Shown here: piece by piece, positions 10,146-21,307 of the stretch | How positions within the stretch are numbered: the stretch's first letter is position 1 | Layout of the letters: the number at the start of each line of letters is the position of its first letter | Assembly (NCBI GenBank): GCA_015039315.1 | Contig: WIDE01000044.1 | Location: 1-51,277, forward strand | Reading direction: 5' to 3' | DNA length: 51,277 nucleotides | Origin: Clavulina sp. PMI_390 | Taxonomy: Eukaryota; Basidiomycota; Agaricomycetes; Cantharellales; Hydnaceae | Position numbers and translations under genes: made by a program | Notes under the pieces: model-generated | Databases searched by the model: none | What the model was told of the DNA's origin: nothing | The model's input: the letters and a program-made list of their open reading frames with translations, nothing else

Positions 10146-12772
10146 ATGCGTCGTAGCCGAGCCACCGATCATCTGCGTACCTTCAACCCTCGTAATATTC
10201 CGATGGCGCCCGAAGACGAGTTTAATGCCCTAGATATCATGTTGGGAACCCGCCGCACCCTAGCAGCTCCGAGGGAAAGAGGTTGCTTGACCTGCCGGTT
10301 CGTAATCCTACTCAAATCGTAGCATTATCACCATGGGGTTTATACGAATTGAAAATTATCAATATTCTTCTGACACAGCATCCGTGGAAAGCCATGCCCA
10401 GACCCAGTGGAGAATGGGCGTATTCCCAACCACCCATGTTCCGAGTGCATCGACCTTGGGATTGAATGCCTCGGCTACGAAGATGGAAAGCCCAATTGGC
10501 TTAAGGCACGTGAAAATCCCCGTACTACTCTTAATATACTCTCCTGTTCACGACTCTTTACTGGTTCTCCAGAAAGAATATTCATTTGGGGAGTCTGCAG
10601 AAAGTGAAGTTCGCGAAAAAATCCAGGCACATATGGACCTAAATAAGTTTCGTGTCACAGGTACTATCGCTCAATATATCACTCGGTGGTCACCTTCTGA
10701 CTCGCAACGGACGCGCTATAGAACTCCTCTCCTTCTTCCATATGTACGTGCAAAGCTCCTGGAGGCCACTTTTCGGCACGCAAAACGAGAAAACCAGAGA
10801 TCCAAGCCCGCCTCCGACTGAATATTTTTCGTCTTTTGATGCCTCGCACCAAACAATTCGACAAGACGGTATTCATCAAACGACGACCGGGGTTTTTCAT
10901 GCCATACCTTCTGGTGTTGGTCTTTCTGGGAACCAATCAGTCATCATTGACAATGGCGTCCAGGGTCACTCGAAGACTTTATTGAAGGAATCTAAACGGG
11001 CACATTATGAAACACTTGTTAGATTCGGAGTCAATCCACCTTGCGAGCTTTACGAACTTTCACAAAACAGAGCAGTTAATCTTCTAGAACGCGTTTATTC
11101 TGTGAGTGTCCATTGGTATTTGGAGCTGAAGTTGCTCTGATTCATGTGATGAGTTTCAGGTACTAAAAAACTCGCCAGAGGACTCTTTGGGCTACGTTGA
11201 AGCGATGAGACTTCTTCAAGATCTCTCTAGCCAATTTAATATTCTACCTGCTTGTCTCCGAATAGACATTATTACTTTTGATCGTAGAGATGTTATCGGA
11301 CGAGGTGGAGAAGCCACTGTGTATCGAGGACAAATGTTGCAAAAGCCTGTGGTCATTAGAGAGGTCGTGATGGCTCGAAGGGAATGGAACCGTCCCCTGG
11401 GGCGCAAAGTTACCAAGGTGAGTCCTGCAATCCACCCGGAACCACCTATCAATCACTGAGACCATTCATAGCTTGTGCATCGCGAGGCACTCACGCACTC
11501 CTGGCTTTCCCACGCAAATATTATCCCCTTCCTAGGGATTTATCATGAAGAAGTGGGGTCTCCACCCATGGTAGTGCTGCCTTTCGTTGATGGCGGATCG
11601 CTTCAAGACTTATTAGATGACGAACCCCTCACTTTGGAGCAATTTGAAAAAATCGTAAGGACTCTGCTGGGCTGTTATTGGCTGTGTCATCATTCGAATC
11701 AGGTAATGACTGCTGAATATCTGTATACCGCACAGGTACTTGGAACCGCTCAGGGGGTATTATATCTCCACACCCGTACACCGCCTATAATACATGGCGA
11801 CCTACATCCTGTAAGTGACATTATTTGAGGATTCGATCTGCATCTGATCTCCACTATGGCTTGATAATCGTGTGGCTATTCAGGGTAATATTCTTCTGGG
11901 GAAGTCTGGTCACCCGTATATATGTGATTTTGGGCTAAGCCGCTTGCGTCATGAAATCACTCGAACTCGCACCATGATGTTTGAAGCCGGTAGATTGCGG
12001 TTCCTGGCCCCAGAGCTCTCTTCGGGCTCAGAACCATTCCGTACCACCCCAGAAAGTGATATTTTCTCACTTGCCATGACATTCCTCAATGCATGGACTG
12101 GCGAACCTCCGTTCTTTGACATTGAGAACGAGAGGAGAGTTTCATCTGAATTTCAGATTGGCAATCGACCAACAATGTTTTATCCCGGATTCGAGTGCCC
12201 GGGGCTGCTCTCCTTGCTCAGCGGGATGTGGGCTCAAATCCCATCCGCTCGCCCGCTCATGCCAGAGGTTTTGGGCCTCCTCTTGGGCATATTCCAGCCA
12301 GGTGAGTTAAATACGTACTCATTAAAACATACAACGATACTAAATCCGTGCGGCTGCCAAAAGCCGCTAGTATGGTGCCAGCTAATCAAGCTGGTCAACT
12401 TGAACTTATGGAGCCATATGTCGGCAAAATCCCTTGGCACATGTGACTGTCATCGTTGGAAGCAACAAATCCACCCAAAATTGGATGCCCGAATCCAATT
12501 TCTTCGCAGCGCGCGCACCAAACTACCAAGTGGCTGCTTCACAACAGTCACCGCCAGCTCCTCTTGAGTCAATCATCACCACTATACAGCAGTATGTTCA
12601 TCAGCCAGAGGAGTTTTTGCAGATCATGGGACGCTTGCAGGCACTGTACCCAGAAGTACGCGTCGAGGAACTATGGCAGCGGTTCTATGCCGCCATTCAG
12701 AGCCAGCCACAGGGAAAACTCCAACCGCATGCTTCTGAGCTTGCACGAAACCTCACTGGATTTCAGTGCTAG
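10146..12772 (+). CDS. Zn2Cys6-cluster / kinase-domain fusion protein (kinase gene K1)
   Basis: Starts at ATG 10146 (MRRSRATDH). Splicing across the intron beginning after GCLTCR gives a Zn2Cys6 pattern, Cx2Cx6Cx13Cx2Cx6C: CLTCRIRGKPC, then CSECIDLGIECLGY and PNWLK. A linker follows, then a helical box (YETLVRFGVNPPCELYEL), the leader MRLLQDLSSQF, and the kinase domain from about 11276: glycine loop IGRGGEATVYRG, beta3 VVIREVV with Arg in place of Lys, HGDLHPGN catalytic loop split by an intron, DFGLSR, and APELSS. The kinase is of the TKL-like type common in basidiomycetes. The 3' end is uncertain: a 208-nt intron from 12302 to 12509 leads in frame to RAPNYQVAASQQ ... and stops at 12772; another acceptor near 12394 would stop at 12446. 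A nuclear DNA-binding role is possible but unproven. It is paralogous to K2. Confidence 0.75.
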
Positions 12773-12899
12773 CAGCTTCGTTTTCATGTGGCTTCCGTAC
12801 CCAAACTTTGTCCAGCAGTGGTGGGATCAAAGACCGGGCTAGCTTCTCAACTGGTACCCTTGATTAACACCTCTCTGTGGGGTATGCAGAGAGGTACAA

Positions 12900-13345
12900 A
12901 CATCCTCGCTCGGAATGGTCTTTACGTAGTTATTTAGAACCCCTGGATCAGACACTGCGATGACTCTTTTTACACTAGACGAGGAGCCACTAGCTCCAAA
13001 GAAGCTCCAATATATTGTAAGCTGCTCAGCCACAGGATTTTTTCGCTTTTTTATCACTGCCAAATGAGTATGCTCTCGCCCTATAATGGATTCATCAGAT
13101 GACTTGGATTACCAAAGGCGTTTCATAGCCGAGCTTGCGCCAACCAGCAATTGCGCATGGTGATTTTCACCCTGTAAGCAGCTTAGTGTCTTACCAAAGT
13201 TGTATCGAGGGCTCATGTTCCACGTGGTTTCTTATTTGTTGATGACCAATTTCGGAACGCCCTTCTGGACGAATCAGATGAGCCAAGTGTTATGCTCCAT
13301 AATTCCGTAGATCACGATGCTCCTAGGGCTTCTCCTGCAGAGCTT
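12900..13345 (+). pseudogene. Decayed partial copy of the K2 kinase gene
   Basis: The sequence follows K2 from its kinase N-lobe (GACGAGGAGCCACTAGCTCC at 12978, K2 near 15280) through the intron, the catalytic-loop exon and the next intron, then jumps to the K2 terminal exon (TAGATCACGATGCTCC near 13311, K2 16036). Stops and frameshifts are scattered through it. The DFG-to-C-lobe part (about 430 bp in K2) is missing, and the junction carries GAGCC, which is present at both deletion ends in K2 (15579-15583 and 16007-16011). It cannot make a kinase. It is most likely a tandem duplicate that decayed after an internal deletion. Confidence 0.75.
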
Positions 13346-13619
13346 ACACTCCTGGGAACGTTGTAATGTGTTCGATCCCTCGCCATGGCTGTGTATCAGA
13401 AAACCTCACCTCATATTGATGGCATTGGGTACATGTGAAGATTACTTGATGAGCGCACTCACGGTACACCGCCTCCCTGGTGATGCCTCTCTGTTGGCGG
13501 TCCTTCCTACCTTAACCGACCTTTTAGTCCATCCAGTCCCCAAACATAACTAGCCTCGATATCAGAGGCATCTATCTCAAGCATACGATCACCTGTTATA
13601 GCGTCTCTTGTGAGCGCTA

Positions 13620-16088
13620 ATGTCAAGGCCTCTGGTCAATATGTATCCCGAACAACTCGCCGAACGTCGGCACAGCCTTCGTGCTGGCACATCACCTTAC
13701 CCCACTTCCAAAGCGCCGAAGACTACTGTCGACGAGAATGGAGATCCAATTGGTAGAAAGAGAGGTTCTGGCCATCGGGATAAGGGTCGGTGTCTAACCT
13801 GTCGGTTAGTCTTGGTTCTCTCCAAGTACACGTCCTGTTGAGAGACATCATCTAAATCACATTTTTACTTGATATGTTCATGAAGGATCCGTGGTAAACT
13901 GTGTTCAAACCCAGCCGAGGAAGGGTGCATACCGTCTCGTGCTTGCGACACATGTGAGCTTGGAGGTTATGAATGCCTCGGTTATGGAAGGAAGTGGCCC
14001 AAATGGCTGAAGGTATCTTTGAGCTCATTGGAAACCTATACTGCCGTGCCTCATCGCTTGCCTCTCTAGGCTGAATGGTCCCCAGGAGTTACTGGCGAAA
14101 AGGAGGTTCGAGCACGTCTTCGAGCATACAACCTTCAAGCTCGGATGAAACGGGAGAAAAATGATGGTCTGCGTCCTCATAGGTTGACTCACAGCGCTAT
14201 TGCTGATCTTGATATACCCTTGATAGATATCCTCTCTTTCCAAGACATGTATGCCTGGAAGCCATCTTTTGGTTCCGAGGATAGCAAAAGCGAGGCATCA
14301 AGCTCTTCGGCAGCCCAGCCCGACCCTAATCATCTGAGTACCTTAAAGGAAACAACATATCCTCTCCCCCCGTCTCATTCATCACTTAACGGCCCTCGCA
14401 TCAACCCAACAGCTTTGGTATCTGAGCATAGATCAATCCTTAATCTATCCAGTAACTGGCAATCGGCAACAATTTATGATCCTTTAGCTAGCATCACGAA
14501 CGACCCACCAGCTGGGGCAGGGACAATACGTGCAGAAGCTCCAAATTTCACGTCCCGAAACCCCCAGCTCGCTCCAGAACTTGACCAGGCTTCGGATAGC
14601 CAGGCATATGAGAGTGACGGCAATGATTTCCTGCACACTGCTTCTGCCGCTTGTGTTGCTTCTTCCTCTGCCACTCTTACGTCCCTGACCAAGCTTGGGA
14701 TCAATTCATTCAATGAGCTCCTCGACCTCCCTCAAGTCGAAAAAATCAAACTTCTGGACCAGGTCTATCTTGTACGTGTCCATAATAAGCTATAATTCAT
14801 TTCTCTAACCGTCTCCCAGGACTTTAAAAGCCAGTCTGATACGGCAAATGGGCACACAGAGACCCTAAGACTCCTCCAAGATCTTTCTCATCGTTTTGGT
14901 GCACTGCCAACTTCCTTCCAGGTAAAGGACGTGCGTTTCGACCGGAGAGACGTGATTGGGCGAGGGGGGGAGGCCACGGTTTACCGAGGGCTATTGGAGG
15001 AACGGACAGTAGTCATTCGGGAGGTTGTAATGGCTCGTAGAGAGTGGAACCGACCTTTAGGAACTAAGGTCACTCAGGTACTGACCGCGACTTTGGGTCC
15101 GATATTGACTCAAACGCTCATGGTTTTGGAAAGCTTGTACACCGTGAAGCTCTTACGCATTCCCAACTTTCCCACCCCAACATATTGCCCTTCTTAGGGA
15201 TCTTCCACGAGGAACCGGAGTCCCCGCCCATGATGGTGCTACCGTTTCTTGAGCCTGGATCGCTCCGAGATGCGTTGGACGAGAGGCCACTAGCTCCAAG
15301 GGAGTTCCAACGTATTGTAAGCTGCTCGACCCCAAGTTTTCTTCGCTACTTTATCCCTGCTAACTGACTATGTTCTCGCCCCATCATGGATTGCCAGGTG
15401 ATTGGGATTTCCAAAGGCGTTTCATACCTTCACTCGCATCAACCACCAATAGTGCATGGCGATTTGCACCCTGTGAGCGGCATGGTTCCTCACCGAAGCT
15501 GTATCAAAAACTCATGTTCCATGGGGCTTTCTTCTTGGTGGATGGTTAATAGGGAAATGTTCTTCTGGACGAGTCAGGGAGCCCATTTCTCTGCGATTTT
15601 GGCCTAAGTCGCATTCGCCACGAGGTTACTCGGACTCACACCATGCTCTCAGAGGGGGGAAGGCTGCGTTTTCTAGCCCCTGAGCTCTCCGCGGGCCGCT
15701 CAGAATCCTTCCGCACCAGTCCACAGAGCGATATATTCGCGCTTTCGATGACATTTCTGAACGCTTGGACAGGAAAACGTCCATTTTTCGAGATTGATAA
15801 TGAACTAAAAGCAGCCTCCATGATGAAGAAGGGTCAACGGCCAACAAGGGTTTTCGATCAAGAGCTTGCATGGCCGGGGCCAGCTTTCCTGGACTTGCTA
15901 CAGAATATGTGGAGACAAGAGCCCTCTGCCCGTCCACCTATCCTTGATGTTTTGCTCAACATTGAACGCCTATTTGAGCCAGGTAAGCTAGCTTTGGTAT
16001 GCGGGTGAGCCACAATGTCATGCTCAACAATTCCTTAGATCACAACGATACCGAGGCTCCTCCTGCAGAGCTTCCAGGAGATCCCTGA
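13620..16088 (+). CDS. Zn2Cys6-cluster / kinase-domain fusion protein (kinase gene K2)
   Basis: About 660 residues by my splicing. Exon 1 runs from ATG 13620 (MSRPLVNMYPEQ) to CLTCR. Exon 2 supplies IRGKLC and CDTCELGGYECLGY, completing Cx2Cx6Cx13Cx2Cx6C with the basic Arg/Lys residues typical of a fungal Zn2Cys6 DNA-binding cluster. A Ser-rich linker follows (about 14270-14640), then the box LTKLGINSFNELLDLPQ, leader LRLLQDLSHRFGALP, and kinase domain: IGRGGEATVYRG, beta3 VVIREVV (Arg for Lys), HREALTHSQLSHPN, HGDLHP-intron-GNVLLDE, CDFGLSR, LAPELSAG, SDIFALSMTFLNAWTG. It ends DHNDTEAPPAEL... with stop at 16088. Catalytic Asp, Asn and DFG are kept. Intron positions in the kinase match K1, K3 and K4. 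Subcellular site and targets are unknown. Confidence 0.8.
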
Positions 16089-16425
16089 GGAAACGCATAT
16101 CCAGCCGAGTCGATCACTAAAGAGTCTCATCAACTCAAGTGAGATCTCGGGTCAAGGACTGTGGATGCGCCGATGGACGTAGTCTGGTCTATTGATCAAA
16201 CAGACGCAAACGATTGTTGTGCGGGGTATTGTCTCTCCTGAGTGTATCAAAATCTATTTTTGCATACAATTAGGTCCTAGAGTAATTTATACAAATACTC
16301 AACTACCTTGCCGGTTTGGAGCACGTTATACTAGGTCTTATATCGTTACCTAGAGTTCATAGTTATTGTCATCACACTGAGGAATAGTTATATAGAGATA
16401 TCCACATGGCCATGGAGTGAAAAAT
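16089..16425. other. Convergent gap between K2 and K3
   Basis: The two 3' ends face each other. A/T-rich, no gene seen. Confidence 0.5.
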
Positions 16426-19400
16426 TCAATACGGAGATAGATAACCCAAGTCTTCGCGTTTTGACCACTCAATAGATTCGATCTTGTCCGAATTTTTCCT
16501 TTCAGGCTCCCAAGGGCGCGGAATATCCGGCTCATCTAGCAGATTGCAAACAACACAAAGAGAGGAATCAATAAACCGATTACGTTCCAAGGTGCTTTGG
16601 CCACCGTAGGTGTTAGAAGCAGGAAAGCCATATTCCATGTCTTTCCTGATGCCTTCCTGTACAGGCTTCGACGCATTGATATATGGGCTGGTTGGGGTTT
16701 CGGAAAATGCATCATAAGATAATAGGGGAGAAGCGCTTTCACCTCGGGCGTGTCGACGATGGAGATCCAAAGACGGAGGGACCTTGAATTTTTGGAGGGC
16801 TTCGAGTCCAACCGCAGTCGGCCGCAATGCTGCAGGAGAGTCCGGGGATAGGTTCATGGGTCTTGTACTGTCAAGCGGTAGGATGTAGGAAGTGGAAGCT
16901 TGCGAAGGCAATGGTGCTATATATAAAGGGTGAGTAGATTCAGAGATCAAATGAAAAAGGTATACATGAAACAGATGGGACAGGGACAAACTCACGGTCA
17001 AAAATCTTCTGGTTTAACCGCTCAAACACCTCCCCAATCGATGGCCGAGTCATGGAATCGTGTGCCCACATATCGCTGAGCAGCATCCACAGGTCAGATT
17101 CCGCTCCAAGCTTGAGACCGAAATGAACAGTGGGTCGTGTTGGCCTTTTGCCCTTTTTGAGCGTTGAAGCGACTTTCCTATCCTTGGGGATCTCAGAGAA
17201 GGGTTTTTTGCCGGTCCACAAGTTAAGGAAAGTCATGGCGAGTGAGAATATGTCGCTCTGTAAAGTCGTCCGAAAGCGCTCCGTAAGCCCCTTGGCGAGT
17301 TCCGGAGCCAGAAACCGAAGCCTTCCACCTTCCATGAGTAGGGTACGTGTTCGAGTAACTTCGTGACGAATGCGGCTGAGTCCAAAGTCGCAAAGCCGTG
17401 GAGTACCGAATATATCCAGAAGGACATTTCCCTGTGCAAACGTAATATGGGCGGCGGAGGACCAATCAGTAGTCCACAGGGATAAATCAGAGCTGCTGGT
17501 AGGCTTACAGGATGCAGGTCCCCGTGCACTATTGGTGGCTGTCGTGAATGCAGATATCCTACCCCTTCAGCAATACCAAGAACCTGAATCCGCCGGGAAA
17601 AACACAGTAAATAGACTCAGTCACAATAGGAAGTAGAAAGATTGGTGAAAGCAATTACGATTCGTTGGAAGTCCTCAGCAATGAGCTGCTGCTCAATGAG
17701 AAAATCCTGCAGTGAGCCACGCTCGAGAAACGGTAGCACCATCATAGGCGGTGAATCCACATGCTCGTGATAAACGCCTAAGAAAGGCAATATGTTCGGG
17801 TGGGATAGCTGGGCGTGCGTGATAGCCTCACGGTGCATCAGCTGCAAAACGCCAAGCAGCTTGTGAGTTCGGGCTGTACGGTATAATACGAGGAAGTGAA
17901 GGGCTCCACCTGAGTGACTTTGACACCTAGAGGTCGTTTCCATTCTCTAGAAGACATAACAACTTCTCTTACAACAATTGAGCGTTCCATCATCTGCCCT
18001 TGGTATACCGTGGCTTCGCCACCTCGTCCAATCACGTCCCTTCGATCAAACACGACGTTTTCTAGGAGAAAACAGCGAGGCAACGCACGAAAATGGAGAG
18101 AGAGGTCTTGCAGAAGCCTTAGTGTCAGGCTGTATTCGTCCGAAGTATTAGGCAAGGTTTTCAGATCCTATCTTTTGATCAGAACCACATCAGGGTTTGT
18201 GGTAGACATACGCACAGAATGGACTTTGTCTAGGATTTCAAGCTTCTGGAGCTTGGGTAGCTTTGACAGATCACCCTCGGACCTGATCCCAAATTTTTCC
18301 AGTAGAGGAAGGTGTGTAGGGGATACTGTATCTCCGATCGGAGCATCGCTGTCACTAGAGCCATCGCTATCTGAGGTCTCATTGCTAGCATCATCCTCTT
18401 TGGTTTCACGGTGAACCGGATTCTCAAAACCTGCTGTCCCCATTTTTGGAGGCGCATCTGCAGCAGTTGACAATGTGTACGGTCGCGATTGTATTCCGGA
18501 ACTGCGGATAGGCTCGGTCAAGCCTGTAGTGGAAATGCCGGAAGAGTGATGATTTTCACGGCTCAGGCCCAACTTACCCATGATCGCCGAGGAGGATGGG
18601 GATCGATTGGTGGGGCGATGCGTGTCAACAAGCGTATCACCGCCCTCTGAATAACCAGAGGTCTGGGGACCAGATGAGCTCGCGCCATTGTTTTCCGAAT
18701 TATGGGCCCCTAACTTGCCGCTAATCGTACTGGTCGTCCCAACACTATCGTTTCACGGTTTCGGGGCTTCGTCAAAACTGCTTGTTTCGCGACTCAAAAT
18801 TGGAGCATTGAGAGCCGGTGCTTCGGCGTTCCCAATGGAGGGCAAAGGCGCTTGAATAGAGCCTGGAGCAGCAATTCGAGGGGTAATAATTTGGAAACTT
18901 GATGTCTGGGAAGAGATCTGAGCTCGCAAGCTGTCGTAGTTGCATAGGCTGGGAACATAGCCGATTTCCCTGCAAGCAAATGGGTCAACAGGCTTCAGCA
19001 TTATGGGCCGATTTCTGCATACTTTATCATGGTCTCTGAGATATTTCTGTATGCCAAGAGCCAGATTTGAGACATAAATCAGCAGAGACATGGTGGACGA
19101 ACCTTGGCCAACCTGAGATCATGATAGGAATATCGTTGATGACTACCTCACTTTGGTCGTCCAAGGTGATACGAACTTCCAGGTAATATAGGAATTTGAT
19201 GTGCGATGCAGTCGCAACTGTCGGAGTTCTATACATGGTGGGTAGAGTACACCCTAAGTCTTGGGTTTCGGCACCCCCAGGGCCGAGAGGGACTGCTACA
19301 GGATACTCATGAGTTGTGATCAAGCTGTGCCGTATGAGGGGGTTGTTGTGGGGATCGAAGGCACGAGTATCAGACCCAAGTCGATATTCGTTGATTCTAC

Positions 19401-20433
19401 GTAACGCTATACTGTAGACACGAGCGTTGCTAGATCCCATTTTAGACTTGAAAATAGCCTTGACCAGTATTTGATCTCCCGGACCAACACAGGCGTGATT
19501 CCATGTAGCCAATAGCTCAAATCCATTCTTCTGAGTGCTTCGGAAGTCGGAGTTGAGGTAAACAGGCCACGTTGAATGTAGGTCGTGTTTGTCGAGCATA
19601 ATCTTTGCTGTCGTTTGAATGAGGCGAACCTGTGGCTCGGACCTATGCGATGCACTGTATCGAGAGGTATAAGCGGTCCCATATCACAAGAGATGTTGGT
19701 GGGCCAGGGAATCATGCACCATTACTCACTAGTTTGTCAACAGGGAGGCCTCTGCCACAAGTTCATATTCAATGCTGGCATCATCGTCGAGGGTACAGCT
19801 GGGTGGTGTATTTTCTGGAATCCTCAACTCGAATGCCACATCTCTCTATGTAGAATGAATCAAGAGGGGATGCGGGGAGAATTACATACACAACGTCTCA
19901 CAATGTGAATAGGGTTCCACTTATGCTTGGGCTCTTGAACAACAACTAGCAGAAGCCGCTAAGTGAGCGAAGCTTGGAACAGAGTAACCTGGACCCTCTA
20001 ACGCACCAGTTTCGGTGATCCTGCTTGTGGGCTTGACAGCAGAGATTGTCTCTATTCGTCGAAGTTCGAATCTCACATCTGTTATCAGCATGCTCGCAGC
20101 CAAGGCCCATGGGGCGGCACGCAACTCGACCCTCTAGAAGAAATGTATATGAGTTGCGCCGAATATGTCGATAGACATGAGAGCTGACCCCTTTCACTGA
20201 GGCATGAGGCGTATGTGTGCTTTTCGGGATGCCTGGAAAGCCTACGTGCCCGACTCAGTCATTGTGCTCGCCAACACCAATTGCAGGCTCGTACCATGAA
20301 CATATCCGCTCGCGCCGTGTAGTGGCCGAAGTCTCCTAATAGAACACTGTTGAGAATATTGGTCGACCAGCGGTGAGATCTAAGACAGTGATTACAGCGT
20401 GACAGGTGGCCTCCAAGACGCAGAGCCGTTCAT
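16426..20433 (-). CDS. Arrestin-like / kinase-domain fusion gene, possibly disrupted (K3)
   Basis: Start at ATG 20433 (MNGSASWRPPVTL), supported by the same two-exon pattern in K4 and a TATA-like box about 90 nt upstream. The arrestin-like half reads GYVHG-intron-FPGIPKS, VRFELRRIETISAV, FELRIPENTPPSCTLDDDAS, DKHDLHSTWPVYLNSDF, then a second beta domain ending INDIPIMISGWPR, as in fungal arrestin-related proteins. After the linker come LPLLEKFGIRSEGDLSKLPK, leader LRLLQDLSLHFRALP, and the kinase: IGRGGEATVYQG, VVREVV (Arg for Lys), HGDLHP, DFG, LAPELAKG. A roughly 190-residue tail (about 16426-17000) ends KREDLGYLSPY. Two faults are seen: an in-frame TGA at 18753-18755 in the linker and a probable frame slip near 19970. 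So this may be two genes (arrestin-like and kinase) or a decaying fusion. The arrestin-like part could act as a trafficking adaptor; this is inference. Confidence 0.6.
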
Positions 20434-21307
20434 GCCGGAGTTGAGATGGGTCGCAAAGCTTTACGGCTCGCAGACCGTCAGGTGCGAGTGACAAAGTTGA
20501 TCGAACCAAGCACCGGCTATATAAGCATAGTACCAAGACGATCCATTGGCCATCATCAATTGATAGGCAAATGAGAATACAAACTCGAACCTGTGCAAAT
20601 CGGTACCGAGGCGCTGATGTTGTTACATGCAAGCGCCGCGTCTCTTTGCTGCGCGCGGAACTGCGATGATGGGGGGCGAAGCTTTGGTGATGTGCTGAGA
20701 CGAGAATCAATTTCACACCGTTTATTTACACGTTTACTCCTGTTCTCGTATTTACCTTGGGCTTCTCACCTGTTCTCAACCTTGAGTGTGCTGGTTATCA
20801 CGCCGCCTCACCTCCACTCCCACGGCCCCCAAGCCGAGCATCACACTTAATCAAAAGCCCACGTACTTCATCCATTCATCACGTAACTTAGCATTTCACC
20901 TGTCCCCCTTACTATCATCTGTTAGTACTGCCACTGCGTCGTAAACCTTAAGGCACAGATGCGCACTTAAATCTCATCACATCATCATCATATCACATTG
21001 TCTATCAGGGGTAAAGAGGTCAAGGGAATCCGGCACAGAAATCAGGCTATGCGCCATTGCAACAAATAGACCGGCCGTGTATCAGTAGGGCCGCAGCTCG
21101 CCTTTGAGCAAGGTTGCAATGATATCCTCACGCTCTACTCGTATGAAAGGGTAAGAATCATAGGGTAGGAAAGATATTACGCCAAGAATAGTTTGAATCG
21201 TCAGCAGCGCGCGCTGTAAGCAAAGGGGATGTGGTACAGTAGTTGGCACAGTAGAGGAAAAACAGAGACTCGCAATGTAGATGTTGATCTGGGTGCCATC
21301 ACTCTCC
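20434..21307. other. Intergenic between K4 3' end and K3 5' end
   Basis: Holds the K3 promoter and the K4 3' flank. No supported gene. A reading frame at 21082-21348 (minus) could be an alternative K4 tail (see K4). Confidence 0.5.
20518..20525 (-). promoter_or_regulatory. TATA-like box upstream of K3
   Basis: Reads CTTATATA on the minus strand, about 90 nt before the ATG at 20433, a normal distance for a fungal TATA box. Confidence 0.4.
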
